The translations under genes and the position numbers were made by a program. This document shows, in pieces, positions 47,679 to 59,020 of a stretch of 64,000 nt of DNA (within the stretch, counting starts at the first letter, position 1; every line of letters begins with the position of its first letter). The DNA lies in assembly GCF_000182565.1 (NCBI RefSeq), contig NW_015971551.1:399638-463637 (forward strand), in the 5' to 3' direction. Source of the DNA: Spizellomyces punctatus DAOM BR117 (lineage: Eukaryota; Chytridiomycota; Chytridiomycetes; Spizellomycetales; Spizellomycetaceae). The notes beneath the pieces were generated by a model, which was not told where the DNA came from, made no database searches, and saw only the letters and a list, made by a program, of their open reading frames with translations.

Positions 47679-49125
47679 ATGGCAGGCGGTCCACTTCACG
47701 AGTTGGGAATACTTTTGAAGAAGATCGGCTTCAAAAGGATAAAGAAGGTGCCCCTGTTGTTCAAATTCCCCGGAATATGCATTCAGCCTGACTTTGTCTC
47801 GTCAGTTCCTTCAAAAGTTGTTTCATGACCAAGCGACTCAAGCACCGCCAACCCAGCAGCAACAACAGCAGCAACCACAGCAGCAGTATTACCAGCAACC
47901 CTACCCAGCACCCGACACGAGATGGAATCAGAGTCAACCGCTCGCACCAGTTCCTCAGCCACAGCAAGGACAGCCGCCGGTGAGCGGCGCTTGGAGTCAC
48001 GGTCCTCCGCATATAGCAGCCCCACCCCAGCAACAGCATGCGGCGCCCGCATCACAACTCCCAACTTACCCGGCGAGCAGCCAGGCGGTAGCCGTCCCAC
48101 AACCTACGCCTCAGGAGCTGACCAATCTTGCTGACGCTGTCGCAAGGCTGTGGGAACTGGATGCCAATCGGCTGGAGCCGGGAAGAGATTTTAGCCTCAA
48201 TCTACAGAATGCGACCAAAGTCTACGCTCAAGGTAAATTGATGATCAGGAACGCTGATAATAGCGAGCATTACTAAGTGTGTGGTGGTAGTGGACGCTAG
48301 CCCCGCGCCCCTCTTTGCCAACGTCTCACCTGAAATCTTGCGCCGATTTCCAACATATGTGCTGTTTATGGCCTTGCTTGACAACTACCATGCACAGAAT
48401 GGAATTGCCGAAAAGGTGACGGCAGAGGAGATTAAGGAGCAAAACGCGTTCATTGAAGAGCTGCTGAAGACGGCTCCCATACAATATTGCCACCGTTATT
48501 TGGCGGCAAAAGCGCTTGCACCAGCAAATTTGGGAGAATTTAAGCAGCTGTTAAAGCGCATATGGTTTGATGTAAGGATCAACAGGTATGAAATTCAACA
48601 ACCTTGAACCGCGGATCTAATGGATCCTTACTTCCATAGTTGTATAAGCGCCAGGTCGCTAATGATTCATCAGCATTTGAACACACGTTTGTGGGTGAAA
48701 TGAAGGCAGAGCAGGGTGTTGTCGGTTTTCACAACTGGATTCAGTTTTTCTTGGAGGAACGCAAGAGAACCGTGGATTATCGAGGTTACATCCTCCCCCG
48801 ACGAAGGAATGGTGGAGGTCAGTCGCCAGAGCACTCGCACGTTTTGAGTTTCCAGTTCAGCTGGCACGGCGAGGTGAAGCCAGTTTCTACCTTTTTCATT
48901 GGAACAAGGTAGGCGCATTTTCATCTTTGTAATGGTTATGATCGGCTAAAGGGTGTTGCTTTATCAGTCCCGAGTTCGAGATTGCCCTCTACACCCTTAT
49001 ATTCTTAACAGGACAAGAGGACAACGTTGTTTACATTGAGGATACTGAAGTGAACATTAAATGCCATAAATTTCAGTCTGCGCGCGGACTACGTCTTGGA
49101 TCTTGCTACCCTGTATCTGGGTAGT
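47679..49125 (+). CDS. ENDOU: EndoU/XendoU-type endoribonuclease
   Basis: EndoU enzymes cleave RNA at uridines, leaving 2',3'-cyclic phosphate ends. Exon 1 starts at 47679 (MAGGPLHELGILLKK) and joins over a 58-nt intron to FLQKLFHDQATQ. A Gln/Pro-rich tract follows (47845-48110, seven consecutive Gln). The domain begins at LTNLADAVARLWELD and continues over four more exons: VSPEILRRFPTYVLFMALLD, then AFEHTFVGEMK and VVGFHNWIQFFLEE, which carry the two catalytic His. VKPVSTFFIGT has the catalytic Lys region and is followed by SPEFEIALYTLIFLTG. The stop TAG is at 49123. No signal peptide is seen, so a cytoplasmic or nuclear form is likely, unlike the secreted animal protein. The polyQ N-terminus is not part of the family core. 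Confidence 0.92.
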
Positions 49126-49579
49126 TTCTGATTGCACAAATTAGCTGAATTCCTAATAGTTTTAGACTCGTAGTATTTTCTATAGATTATCACTCTTGTT
49201 GGGGATACAATTTTGGAAAATAACGTTAGGGTTAGACTTTGCAGCCAAGATGAGCACTAGTTGATCTCCTCGTCGGGCTTTGAATCTTTTGATACATTTG
49301 GCATCGACATTCAAATCACCAGATTTCCACCGAGATGCAAGCAGAACCTGCGATGAAAACCCCGGCAATCAAGTCGTGCCGTTGCAAAGCCAAACGACTC
49401 CAAATAAGCATCCGCAACACACAAATTTTGCGTTGAGTGACGAACGCGAAATTAGTAGGATTGGGGAGGTGAATAACGGGGGGAGGGTTGATAAAAAGGC
49501 CAGTAGGGAAGGAATCTGATTTCGAGCTGCTTTCTTGCTTGAACTGGTTTGTGGGAATTCCCGTATGTCTGTTTGAGAC
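49126..49579. other. Spacer between EndoU and the multi-RRM gene
   Basis: These 454 bp hold the EndoU 3' UTR and the promoter of the next gene in the same direction. Minus-strand frames here overlap the start of the following gene and look accidental. Nothing else is recognised. Confidence 0.45.
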
Positions 49580-52500
49580 ATGGCGCGAAGCCGGTGCTTG
49601 ACGGTCAAGTCGTTGCCGCAAGGCAAAGACCGGGCGGATCTCTTGGATCTGGTGAGATCTGAACAATTCCGAAAGGGTCTTGTGCGCGTTGTATTTGAAG
49701 ACGATGGTAAGAACGCTCTTGGAAGGCACTTGCTCAACGCTGACACAATTCGTAAAAGCTATTCTTTAGAAAGCTAACTCACACTTTGGCACCGTGGTTT
49801 AGGTCGCGTATCGCTGATCTATACGGATGCTGACCTTGCCAATGACGCTCTGAAGGCAATCCATTCGGTGACGGCCATAGATATCGCCCTTAGTCAAGAG
49901 GAACCCGCCATTACCTCTTCGTCTCGCCAGAACACAGAGCCAAACCCGGTCGTGTGGATTGCCCCAGACTCCACTCCCTTGGACAAAGAAGAGCTTCGAA
50001 AGATTTTACAATGCTATCGAGGCCTGGAGCTCTTTGGACTGGTACACGGCGAACCACCGCATACAGGCAAGGGAGGGCCGCATAACCGTGCAAGAACTAC
50101 GCATCAAGCCGAAGTTCCTTATGCTTGCTTCCGGGATGTATTTTGTGCCGAGAATGCGGTGGAGGACCTGTCCAAGCACACCAATCTGGTGAGTGGGTTT
50201 GCCAACAACCCTGGTTCCATTCGAAAGATTCTCGAACGGAAAGAGAATTTGGGCAGAACATCCTCTCGAGTCTCTGTCGATAGGATGACGTGGATCATCG
50301 TGTCGGAGGTGCCTGATGACGTCGCTTTGGGAAGTCTTCGGCGCCATTTTGGTCGCTTGGACGGATTTGTCTTCCTCGGCTTACAGCCAGAAGCACTGTT
50401 CCTTGGATTTCAGACCGTGGCTCAAGCCAGAAAGGCAGCGGATAACCTGATACGGAACACGCGAATGAAAGTTCGCCCAGCGCATAAACGTGACGTTCAG
50501 GCTTTACACATGCCACCAAAATGCGACCCTTCGCAACCGACGGCTGTTTTGATTATCAGATCCCCACCCTGGTTACATCAACGACGGGTTGCGGAGCTTT
50601 TACAGCTGTACGAAGGGTTCCAAGAGCTAAAGCCCGGACAACAGTTTCTCTTGGCGAAGTTTGAGACTGTTGATCAAGCATCACGTGTTCTTAAGGAATT
50701 GGAGGCCACCACCAACCTACAGATTCGCTATTCCAAACCGTCCGAAAGTAACGGCACACAAGGCGCCGATATCCAGGCTTCAGAGGAAAGCGGGGCGATA
50801 GGTGGTTTAGTGGGTACAACAGGCTCTCGTGCACGAAGTAATTCGGTGACCTCAATCTCGTCGGTTACCTCGATCACTTCTAGCGCTCATTCCATTAATG
50901 AAAGAGCTACATTACGAGGATCTTCATCAGTGTATTCAAGACCATCTGCATCCGAACCTTTTCCTTTCGCCTCGGCCATGTTAATCAACGTGTCTGATCT
51001 TGCGACAGTGGATGATAGCTTTCGCCACCTCGTGGGAAAACTCGATGGCTTTGAACGAATGGCGTTTTACGATGAAGGCTGTTATTCCTGGTTCGCTACC
51101 CGTGAGCTAACTGAAAAGGCCGCTAGTCACATCGAAGCGGAAAGGCACATCACACCGATTTTGGTCGAGAAGCGACGTCCTCGCCAGAGAGCACCGCCAA
51201 TTCAGCCACCTCACGCAGAACAGTATGCTGGGTCACTGTTTGTGCGTTGCCCGCCAGGTTTGACCAAAGAAGCACTGCAACTGATATTGGAGCATTACCC
51301 GGGATACGTGGCATGTCGCCATTTGAGGGATGCCATCATAGTGGATTATGAGGACCAGGAAGCTGCTAATAGGGTGATGAAGGATTTACGGGTTCACACC
51401 AACATCAGGGTGGAATATTCAAACAAATCGGCCCAATCGGGTAATCGTTATCTGGTCGATGATCGTACCGAAGCGGCCGGCGTTACATCCGAGGATGAAA
51501 GCCTACCGTCGGAGCTCAAGAACTCGTCAACCCAAGCTCTTGTACCTGGTGGTCGCACTATTTACGTGACCCAGCTAGGTGGCAAGGACAAGGTAATGAC
51601 ATACGATTGTGGCACTGTTGAAAGCCGGTTGTTAACTTCACACTTGCACCTAAGGCGGATATAAAAACGCTTTGTTTGCAGCTGCCTGGATTTCATCGAA
51701 TCCAATTTGGCCAAACCAATTTTCGCGTCGTTTTCAAGGACTCAGAGAGTGCGTCTCAAGCCATGCTGAAAATAAAACGGCTTGTTCGAAGCTGGAGGGC
51801 CAGTTTTGCTCGGAAAGAACCTGAGCAGAAACTTATTGCCGACATTGGTGAGCCATCAAAGGTAACATTTGATCAATGTTCAAGATCATCGTGACATTGT
51901 GCTTAGCGTGTTATTCTAATAGGTTTTATGGACATCCACGCTGTATTGGACGGAGGCCGAGTTGCGTAAATATCTTGAAATGTATCCGGGATTTGATCGC
52001 CTTGACTACGACACGTCTCACAGTTGGATACATTTTGCGGATGTCAGCTCTGCTCGTGCGGCGTTGACAGACATGAACTCCACTACCAACTTGTATTCTG
52101 TGTTCTCGTCGAAGAGGTTTGAACTCGATGAAAGGACATGCCGGCAATTGGGAACAATTCCGCCTGCGAATACTTCAGACGCTATTCCAGTGGCTAAGGT
52201 GTCCGCAGAATCCGACCAACGCGACAGGTCGAATGATCGACATGCGTGGGAATCTGGAGAGGATCGGGCACCTTCTCGAGACGGCAAGAGTCTCAAAACG
52301 TATCAGGACACGGAGCTGCCTTCTCCAAACCATTCTTCGACTGCCCAACCTCCAAGAAACTCAAATCTGACCATCGTCACCTCTGAGGCGCGCTTGGGGT
52401 CGAAAATGTTATTCGCTGGTGAAGACACCAAGAAAGTGGCAAGCAGTCCGGGTGCAGAACATTTCCCCACTAGACGAATCACCGCGAAACCCCGAGAGGT

Positions 52501-53739
52501 CAGTTTGCAACTTGCTCAATAATGGCATAGCAGTTGGTTGTAACACGGGCTTCTCCGGTTTAGATAATATCCAACATAATAATCATTCGAAATAGCTCGA
52601 CGAATGAGAGGGAAGAGCTGGAGACTATTTTTCAAGAATATCCAAATTTTGAGGGTCTTGCCTGTGAACAGAAGGGATCATTCTTAGTCTGGTTTTGCCG
52701 ATTTGCTGACTTGGAGTCGGCAGCGACGGTGTTTCACAGCTATGAAGTGAGTGTGTTGTTTGAGTCTTTGCCTTCAATTTGCAGCTGGCCGACTAATCTT
52801 TGTAATAAACAGTTGCGGGAAAAATTAGGAAAGGGATACGGTGGTGTAAGCTTTCAATACTGTGGGACGGAGAAAGTTCCGCTGGAATGGAAGGATTTCC
52901 TAGTTGAAATCGATGGACCGGATGATGATCAACTTGAAGGAGATACGCAATGGTCCGCCGAACATGCTGAGGATGACTCGTTTGAGGATGTCTCTGGCAG
53001 CCTTGCTGATCCGTGGTCCCTGCCACCGAGTCAACGACAGTCCGATCCAGAGGCTGAAGTTGCGGTGGTGAGCGCTTCCTCAAAGAATTGGGACGCCATT
53101 ACCGATGGGTCTTCAGCCAAGGCCACGTCGCTGACATCTCCATGGGAAGCATCCAAACCATGGTACGAGAGCGTCGATGAAGAGATATATCCGGACCAAG
53201 TATCCCCGGTGTTCCCCAATGAGGAGGTATCCGATCATATCGTATCCACCGACAGTTGGGGCGACCCAACCGCGCCAATCTTTGATGCTGGAGCTCCTGA
53301 ATTTGTACCCGGAAATGCCAACATTTCCTGTCATGAAGTACCGTCCTTCACTGAAGGCAACCCGGTGCACATTTATGCTCCTGCGGAGGTGGAAGGACTT
53401 TACGAATCAGAACCGATTCATGTCCACACTTCAGCATCACTCGCTCGCCCATCCATACCCGAGCACAATACCAAGCATGCCGCACTCCTTTCAGAAAACA
53501 CGGCTCTGCGCAAAAAGCTAAGTAACAGCAACTTCCGTATAAGCCGAGCAGAAAGCGAGTTGCAAAGACTGGAAAAGCTCTTGACGGAGGTTGGAGGCGT
53601 GGAGGAAGTTCTCGAAGAGGATCCGTGGGGTGCTCCAGCCATCGAAGATAGACTAGAAGCCACATTGTTGGAAGAGAAAATAAAAAAGGTTGTAGGATTA
53701 GTGAAAGGTTTAATGAGGAAAATTGAGGTCTCAGAATAG
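49580..53739 (+). CDS. Protein with about nine divergent RRM-like repeats and a C-terminal coiled coil
   Basis: Six exons join in frame (49580-49706, 49803-51592, 51682-51861, 51923-52498, 52564-52746, 52813-53739) to 1,260 residues. I see about nine repeats of RRM layout: a hydrophobic beta strand, a helix with an aromatic-Gly turn, a strand with hydrophobic/aromatic residues, then a helix rich in Ala and a last strand. Examples are TWIIVSEVPDDVALGSLRRHF, SLFVRCPPGLTKEALQLILEH and ENAVEDLSKHTNLV. Several share a LxxxxxxTNLxxxYS-like end (TTNLQIRYSK, HTNIRVEYSN, TTNLYSVFSS). RNP1 aromatic positions are poorly kept. A Ser-rich linker lies at about 50825-50960. The acidic C-terminal third ends in coiled coil (LLSENTALRKKLSNSN). 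RNA binding is inferred from fold; I recognise no named orthologue. Confidence 0.78.
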
Positions 53740-53980
53740 TGAGGTAGGCAAATCTGGACAGAAAAGTGTATGTCTAGAGTGGGTAGGATAGTTTTACTAT
53801 TGAATCTTTTTTGGAGTTTTAATACCACAATGATAGCCCATTGAGGGATCTGAAGCGAAGAACTGTCTAAAACCTTGACGAAATATCAATCTCTGCCGCA
53901 GCAGGAAAATCGTTTGTGCTTGCGATGTGCAATGAGGATAATGACAATAATCTATTGAATTTCCGGCCAAGACTCCCATC
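53740..53980. other. Convergent 3' spacer
   Basis: A 241-bp AT-rich spacer separates the convergent stops of the multi-RRM gene and the MICOS gene. It probably contains both 3' UTRs. No other feature is seen. Confidence 0.5.
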
Positions 53981-54930
53981 TCAAATGGTCTTTCGTTCTT
54001 CATCCAACGCCTTTTGCTGGTCGGTACGAGTCACTACAGGTTTAACTTCCCCGCCGGTAGCAGCTGATGCTTTGTTTGCTGCTTCGCCAAACAAATTTAC
54101 GACCAAGTCTCTCGCACTGGCAAATGCACTTGACATTTGTGGAAACACGTCGAGGAATGTAGGTCCTTCCGAACGGCCAGTCGTACTTTTGTATGCTGCT
54201 GACACGATGTTCCGAGATGTGCCGGGATAGAAGTAGCTGAAGGCAACGAGCGCGAACGTTGCTGGGGTCGCGCTGCGATACAGTAGGCTCCCTGCAAATT
54301 CAATCATTGTGAGCTTTTACCACATCGGCTGCAATATCGACGCATCAAGCAGCTTACGGTTTTTAGCGAGAATGGAACCTGCGAATCCCGAGAGCGTGAC
54401 ATAAATTGCGCCGGGAAGGAATGGCTCGCCGGGGGCGATGTACTTTTTCGTCGTGCCTACAAACAACATGCGTCACGTTGGCCACCCCAAACCTCCTTCC
54501 ACGTTCCCTCTCACCAGTAACTTGTTGCTCTAAATGAATCCACTTGTCTACGACCGATTGTATCTGAGCTCTCGTTGTTGCGAATTGATTGGTAACAGTG
54601 TGCCGAGTCTACGTGGAGTCAAGTGTCAGGTCTTCTTTAAAAGTAACAAGGAATCACGCCGGTTGACGGCCGTCCGTGGGTCCTCACCTGACGAATGGCT
54701 AACTCTAGTTGCGTTGGCTCTTCTACTGGGACAAACTCTTCTTCAGAGTCATCATAGATACTCCGTTTCTACGGTAGCAACTCCAGTTACGGATGGAACA
54801 TACAAACTACGTCCGAGTGTCCCATTGCTCGACGCATGCACACGCAAACTGCAAGAAATCGTACCGTTCTTGGGGGCACATATGGCTTGGCGGTTTCACC
54901 TTCCGTATGCACGACCATCATAGTGCCCAT
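53981..54930 (-). CDS. MICOS subunit of the MIC26/MIC27 (apolipoprotein O-like) family
   Basis: MIC26/MIC27 proteins sit in the mitochondrial inner membrane at cristae junctions and bind cardiolipin. Five exons are inferred. Exon 1 (from 54930) reads MGTMMVVHTEGETAKPYVPP. The second gives KRSIYDDSEEEFVPVEEPTQ and LELAIRQ. The third has a helix, TTRAQIQSVVDKWIHLEQQV. The fourth carries the first membrane segment, FLPGAIYVTLSGFAGSILAK. The last carries SATPATFALVAFSYFYPGTS and an amphipathic tail ending DEERKTI. The pairing of glycine-rich TM helices separated by a short basic loop, with the preceding helix ending Trp-x-x-x-Glu, is the family pattern. The start is tentative; exon 1 is weakly conserved. 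It is divergent from LIPT2. Confidence 0.82.
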
Positions 54931-55257
54931 GGCTACCGAGAGTATCCCTCCTGAGACTGCAAAGAAAGGGGCGGTTCGTCGCTAAATCGATACGAACAAG
55001 AGGTCAGCAGTTTGCTTACAACATGGTACATGATGGAAAGATAGTACTGTTGGTGTATTCACTTTCGCAGCAGGAATGCTACGCACATTTCTGACAAAGA
55101 TGGATGCTATAGGGCGCATCTTGCTGCTTTGAGAAACCAACGCACTCACGCTAAACGATGATGAATCGTCAACTTTACTGTGCCGCACGTTGCATAGCAA
55201 TAACCAGGTAGAAGCTGTCGATAATGTTTTGGCTTTCCATCTGCCCATGCGATAGCC
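54931..55257. promoter_or_regulatory. Head-to-head promoter region, MIC26/27 / LIPT2
   Basis: These 327 bp separate two genes for mitochondrial proteins. A GGGGCGG GC-box lies near 54969. A minus-strand open frame (54982-55344) runs into LIPT2 antisense and is not convincing. A shared promoter is inference. Confidence 0.5.
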
Positions 55258-56340
55258 ATGGAAGGCATTGGGCGCATTTATCAACTTGGTCTGCCTCTTT
55301 ACAGCTTGAGAAATACGTTGAGGTCCAAAACATTGCGTTTTCAAAGAGGTTTAAGATATAAGTTCAGCCCGTTCTCCACGCTTAGCCCACCCTCGAACGC
55401 AATCACCATTGGATACAAATATCTTGGCAAGTCAGTGTCCTACTCGGCCGCATTGGAATTGCAGGATCAGTTAGTTGCAAGCCGTACAAGCTATCCCGAC
55501 GTTGGTCCCGATGCGGCGCACAGTGTGAACGTACTATTACTTTTGCAGCATTCACCAACGTACACGGCGGGTAGACGCGTTCGGAACACGGACGCAACTG
55601 AGGGTAGAAGGTTGAGAGCTCTAGGGGCAGAATATTACGAGGTACGTAGTTGAAAGATTGTATTATGCCATTCATTGATCAATTCCCCTCTTTACGTTTA
55701 CAGACACGACGAGGTGGTCAGACGACCTTTCATGGTCCAGGGCAATTAGTTGGATATCCGATCCTAGATCTAAGGCAATTCGGTGTGAGTCTATATCGTC
55801 CAGCCTTGCGGGCACCGTGACCCGTCCTGGAACCAATTCTTTGAACCCTAGCTTGGGGTTCGTAGTTATGTCCAACGATTAGAACGCTTTCTCATTCTGA
55901 CCTGTGAGGAATGGGGTATCGCTGCAAGCACAACCGAGGACACGGGTGTATGGGTGACCGACAGGAAGATTGCTGCACTTGGCATCCAAGTTCGAAAGCA
56001 CATCACCAGTCATGGGTTTGCTTTGAATTGCAACACTGATCTGTCCTGGTATAACCACATCGTGCCTTGCGGTTTGTTGGACAAGGGCGTAACATCCATC
56101 ACAAATGAGATTGCCCTGAAAAACAATGGTAGGATCCCATCAAATCAACTTTGATGTCCTGTACTCGGCACCAGCTGACCTAGAGCAATAATAGGTGAAG
56201 CTGACGTGAGTGTGGAGACAGTTATTCCTCATGCCGTCAAAGCGTTTGGGGATGCCTTCAGTGCTCCTATGTTGCCTTTGAGTCAAGTTTCAAAAACTTT
56301 GGATTGTGAGATAGATGCTTTCTTGGGGAATCAGACCTAA
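55258..56340 (+). CDS. LIPT2: Lipoyl(octanoyl) transferase LIPT2/LipB, mitochondrial
   Basis: This enzyme moves octanoyl from acyl carrier protein to lipoyl domains in the first step of lipoate synthesis. The N-terminal ~45 residues are basic ([20 protein letters not shown]), like a mitochondrial presequence. The core then follows: [20 protein letters not shown] and [12 protein letters not shown]. After an intron come [20 protein letters not shown], the family signature, then [20 protein letters not shown] with the catalytic Lys. [17 protein letters not shown] carries the nucleophilic Cys. A last exon (about 56195-56340) ends in FLGNQT. Introns lie at about 55642-55704, 55785-55861 and 56130-56194. 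Key residues are all present. Confidence 0.94.
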
Positions 56341-56692
56341 TTAACCCTTCGTTTGCCTGTGACCCTTTTACCGTTGTTCTGTGGCCTCGTTACCGTCGTC
56401 CTGTGGTACCTACAGAAATTGATCCGTTCTTCCTGCACTATTTGCTTTTCATCGTTCCTCCTCATGGACAATTGCTTGTAAAATAAAATCCGTTAATAAT
56501 TTTTGCAAATAAAAACCATTTTGATGGCAAGAACGCGATGATCGGCTACAGTGGCCGGTCAGCAAATCGGACCAGCGACAGAAAGCCAGGACCAAAAGCT
56601 TATAAAAAAAAACAAAAGAGGAGCTACATGGAAAGGTATAAGTTTAAGCCTTTCCTCTCTTTGCAGTAGCTGTCGGGAGGTTGGAACTTCAC
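56341..56692. other. Spacer between LIPT2 and the phospholipase-like gene
   Basis: A 352-bp spacer. A degenerate direct repeat (TTACCGTtGTtCTGTGG / TTACCGTcGTcCTGTGG) occurs near 56370-56405. A possible 5'-UTR intron with donor GTATAAG near 56636 and acceptor TTGCAG near 56665 precedes the next start codon. Otherwise nothing is seen. Confidence 0.4.
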
Positions 56693-58391
56693 ATGGTCAT
56701 GGCCCGTTGGGTGACGCTCATTGTTGTGACTTTCCTTCTCTCGGTGCAGGGATCGCCTGTCCCTAACAAAGCTTCTGCGGCCACCCCTTCACCAGTCGGG
56801 AATTTGACTGGTACTTTTGTCGCAGATCTCCGGCAATGTCAACGACCTCGAGCTAGGAACGCGACCTCAACGAGCCCGACGAGGGTCTCGGATCTTCGGC
56901 CAGACGATATAAAGATTTTTATGACCTTGGGAGACAGTATTGGTGCAGCTTTGTTCTCCAAAGTATGTCTATTGAAGCTGCGACTGGGGATGCAATGGAG
57001 TTACTGATTTGTTCTCCCGTAGGGTTGGGGAAACGGCGCTCCTTCATTGATGGAAAATCGAGGATGGTCGTATGCGTCTGGCGGAGGGCCTAATGTCTCG
57101 AGCCTTGTCAATTTTTTCAAAGTGTTTTCCCCGTCGGTGCGAGGTGAATCAAATGGAAACAATATAATTCGGCCTTGCTATGGACCACTGTGTTTGGACC
57201 CCGAACTTACCTACAAGAAGGACTTTGGTTATAACTTGGCACTGAGTGGAGCGTTGGTCACGAATTTGGCCGCGGAAGTGGAGGTTTTGACTGATATAGT
57301 ACGAACTGATCCCGACGTAAACCTGCAAAACGACTGGAAGGTATGAAAGTATGCGGACGCATGATGTGTCGCTGTTGTCGCTGACCATTGTGCTACCGTA
57401 GTTTTTGACTGTTCTAATCGGTACATGACAATGTGCTTTTGTTTGATATGTATATACAACTAATCAACACAAAGGGGCGAATGATCAGTGCTTGTCGTGC
57501 GCAAACCTACTCCCCACCAGAAAATACGAAGAGGAAATTCGCAAGACAATCGAAACCCTGCGGAAGAACTTCCCTAGAACTGTCCGTATCCGTGCTTTCG
57601 AATTTGTCTCTTTCAAACAGAATATAAATGATTGACCTCTCAACGGCTCTCCACAGATTGTACACTTCTCAACCATATTCAAAGTGAGCGGACTGTATCA
57701 GTATAACCGCGATCGCGAGTATTGTCGAAAACTGCGTGGGTTTGGAGGAATAGTCGAATGTCCTTGCGCGTTCGCGGGTGGAGATACAAGGATCGGCGGC
57801 TACATGCGCTCACTTATGGATAAGGCAGCTGATGCATGGAATGGTAAACTCCATCGCATCGCCAAGGACTATTCCGGGAAATATGAAGATTTTGCTGTTG
57901 TCGTAGATCCAGGATCAGGCGGCATTCCAGTTGTAAGTAACAAAAGCCGAGTTTCATCTACCCCAGTAATTCGTCCTGTCTCTGTTATGCCATGACAATA
58001 ATTTATATTTCACTTCGAAGGACAAATTTGGACAAGACTATATTTCCTCTATCGATTGTTTCCATCCCTCAAGCAAAGCCCATGCGATTTTCGCGCGTGC
58101 ATCGTGGAATAACTTGTTCCTCCCAGCAGAGCAGAAAGCCCGCGCTTTCGAGCTCGACGAATCTATGATGCTTTATTGTCCAACAGAGGAGGATCGGATC
58201 CAGGTGCATTGATTGTTATCAGAGAGGATAGCTAGATTTAGCGCATGCACGTACAGAAATGTCAACCCTGCGGTAGACGCATATTAGAGCAGGATCGCTT
58301 AGATCTCATAGAGGACTTTATAAGTACTTTTATGACAAACGACCAAGTGGGCGAGGGTGCAGCAGACCGGGCGATATTTATTGGATGGTAA
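56693..58391 (+). CDS. Secreted GDSL/SGNH hydrolase of the phospholipase B1-like group
   Basis: This resembles PLB1-type lipases, which hydrolyse phospholipid acyl esters. The N-terminus MVMARWVTLIVVTFLLSVQG is a signal peptide with a likely cleavage before SPVPNKA. Block I is FMTLGDSIGAALFSK (Gly-Asp-Ser nucleophile). An intron at about 56964-57022 is followed by GWGNGAPSLMENRGWSYASG. Block III, LTVLIGTNDQCLSCA, lies after another intron. Block V is DCFHPSSKAHAIFARASWNN (catalytic Asp and His). Cys pairs in RPCYGPLCLD, QCLSC and CPCAF suggest disulfides and an extracellular location. The last short exon ends at 58391 (AIFIGW). The nucleophile and Asp/His dyad are complete, so it should be active; exact substrate is not decidable. 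Transposon relics begin just downstream. Confidence 0.88.
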
Positions 58392-58523
58392 ACGTGGAGA
58401 TCTTTGGTCTCGAAATCATCGTGCATGACAAAGCCATCCCATTGTATCAACTCATAAGACCTCAACATCGTAGAGTTAGATCGGCTTAAATACAGATGGG
58501 CATTCCACCACAATGTAGTCTTA

Positions 58524-58724
58524 TCAACAACACCTTGCTAGCGGCATCACCTCCGCTCTGACCATGAGAACAGTCGTCATTCTGGCAACAGAGCCGTAGG
58601 TTTTCTCATACTCTATGCCGTATTTCTGTTCAAAACCACGAACGACAACTGTGGTTTTGAAGTCATCCACAAAAACGACTTCGCTTTTGCCGGCAATCTC
58701 CTGGCTCGCCTGCCCCACTTTCAC
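58524..58724 (-). mobile_element. Ty1/copia reverse transcriptase fragment (pseudogene)
   Basis: The minus strand encodes VVVRGFEQKYGIEYEKTYGS followed directly by VARMTTV, which matches the start of the copia-type reverse transcriptase (RVT_2), where ARLVVRGFEQ and DYEETY-VARMTT are typical. The frame ends soon after, before the MDVKTAFL motif that should follow. No LTRs, gag or integrase are visible. It is a short inert relic. Confidence 0.75.
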
Positions 58725-59020
58725 GCTGCCAACCGCACTCTACGCTACCTCAATGGCAGGCGAACGTTTGGATTGCATTACCCCACCGCTGGCGGATATG
58801 TTTTGTTTTCAACTTGGAAAACGTCTCCTCGGACGAGTTCAGGCGGGCGGACGGTCCAGTCACCGGCTACGTTTTGATCCAATAATCTCCCGGGAGAACA
58901 TCACAATTGTTGGAGGCAAGTTCAGCATGGACAGAATCATCTCGGCAATAGTTTGCGTAGTGCGTAGTGTCGTATCTAGTACACGCCGTCGCCGCAGACG
59001 TCTGCTGTCCTTGTAGCCAC
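58688..59020 (+). mobile_element. Ty1/copia RT-RNase H junction fragment (pseudogene, opposite strand)
   Basis: The plus strand reads HFHAANRTLRYLNGRRTFGL and HYPTAGG, matching the conserved copia region just after the reverse transcriptase (AAKRVLRYLKGT-GLHY). A frame change then gives RRADGPVTGYVLI, like the RNase H segment DRRSTSGYVF, followed by stops. It is inverted relative to the fragment at 58524-58724 and abuts it, so the two pieces cannot be one simple insertion. Confidence 0.65.

Noticed and set aside
47845-47890. CAG/CAA repeat as a microsatellite
   Set aside because: It is coding polyglutamine inside the EndoU gene with mixed codons, so it is described there.
49226-49235. Telomere-like TTAGGGTTAG
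   Set aside because: Less than two repeat units; expected by chance and inside an ordinary gene spacer.
54982-55344. 120-codon minus-strand frame between MIC26/27 and LIPT2
   Set aside because: It runs into the LIPT2 5' coding exon in antisense and shows no domain.
56370-56405. Degenerate direct repeat in the LIPT2-phospholipase spacer
   Set aside because: Only two imperfect copies of about 17 bases; too little to call a repeat element.
58262-58513. Minus-strand frame next to the copia relic
   Set aside because: It overlaps the last phospholipase exon in antisense and does not match copia proteins.
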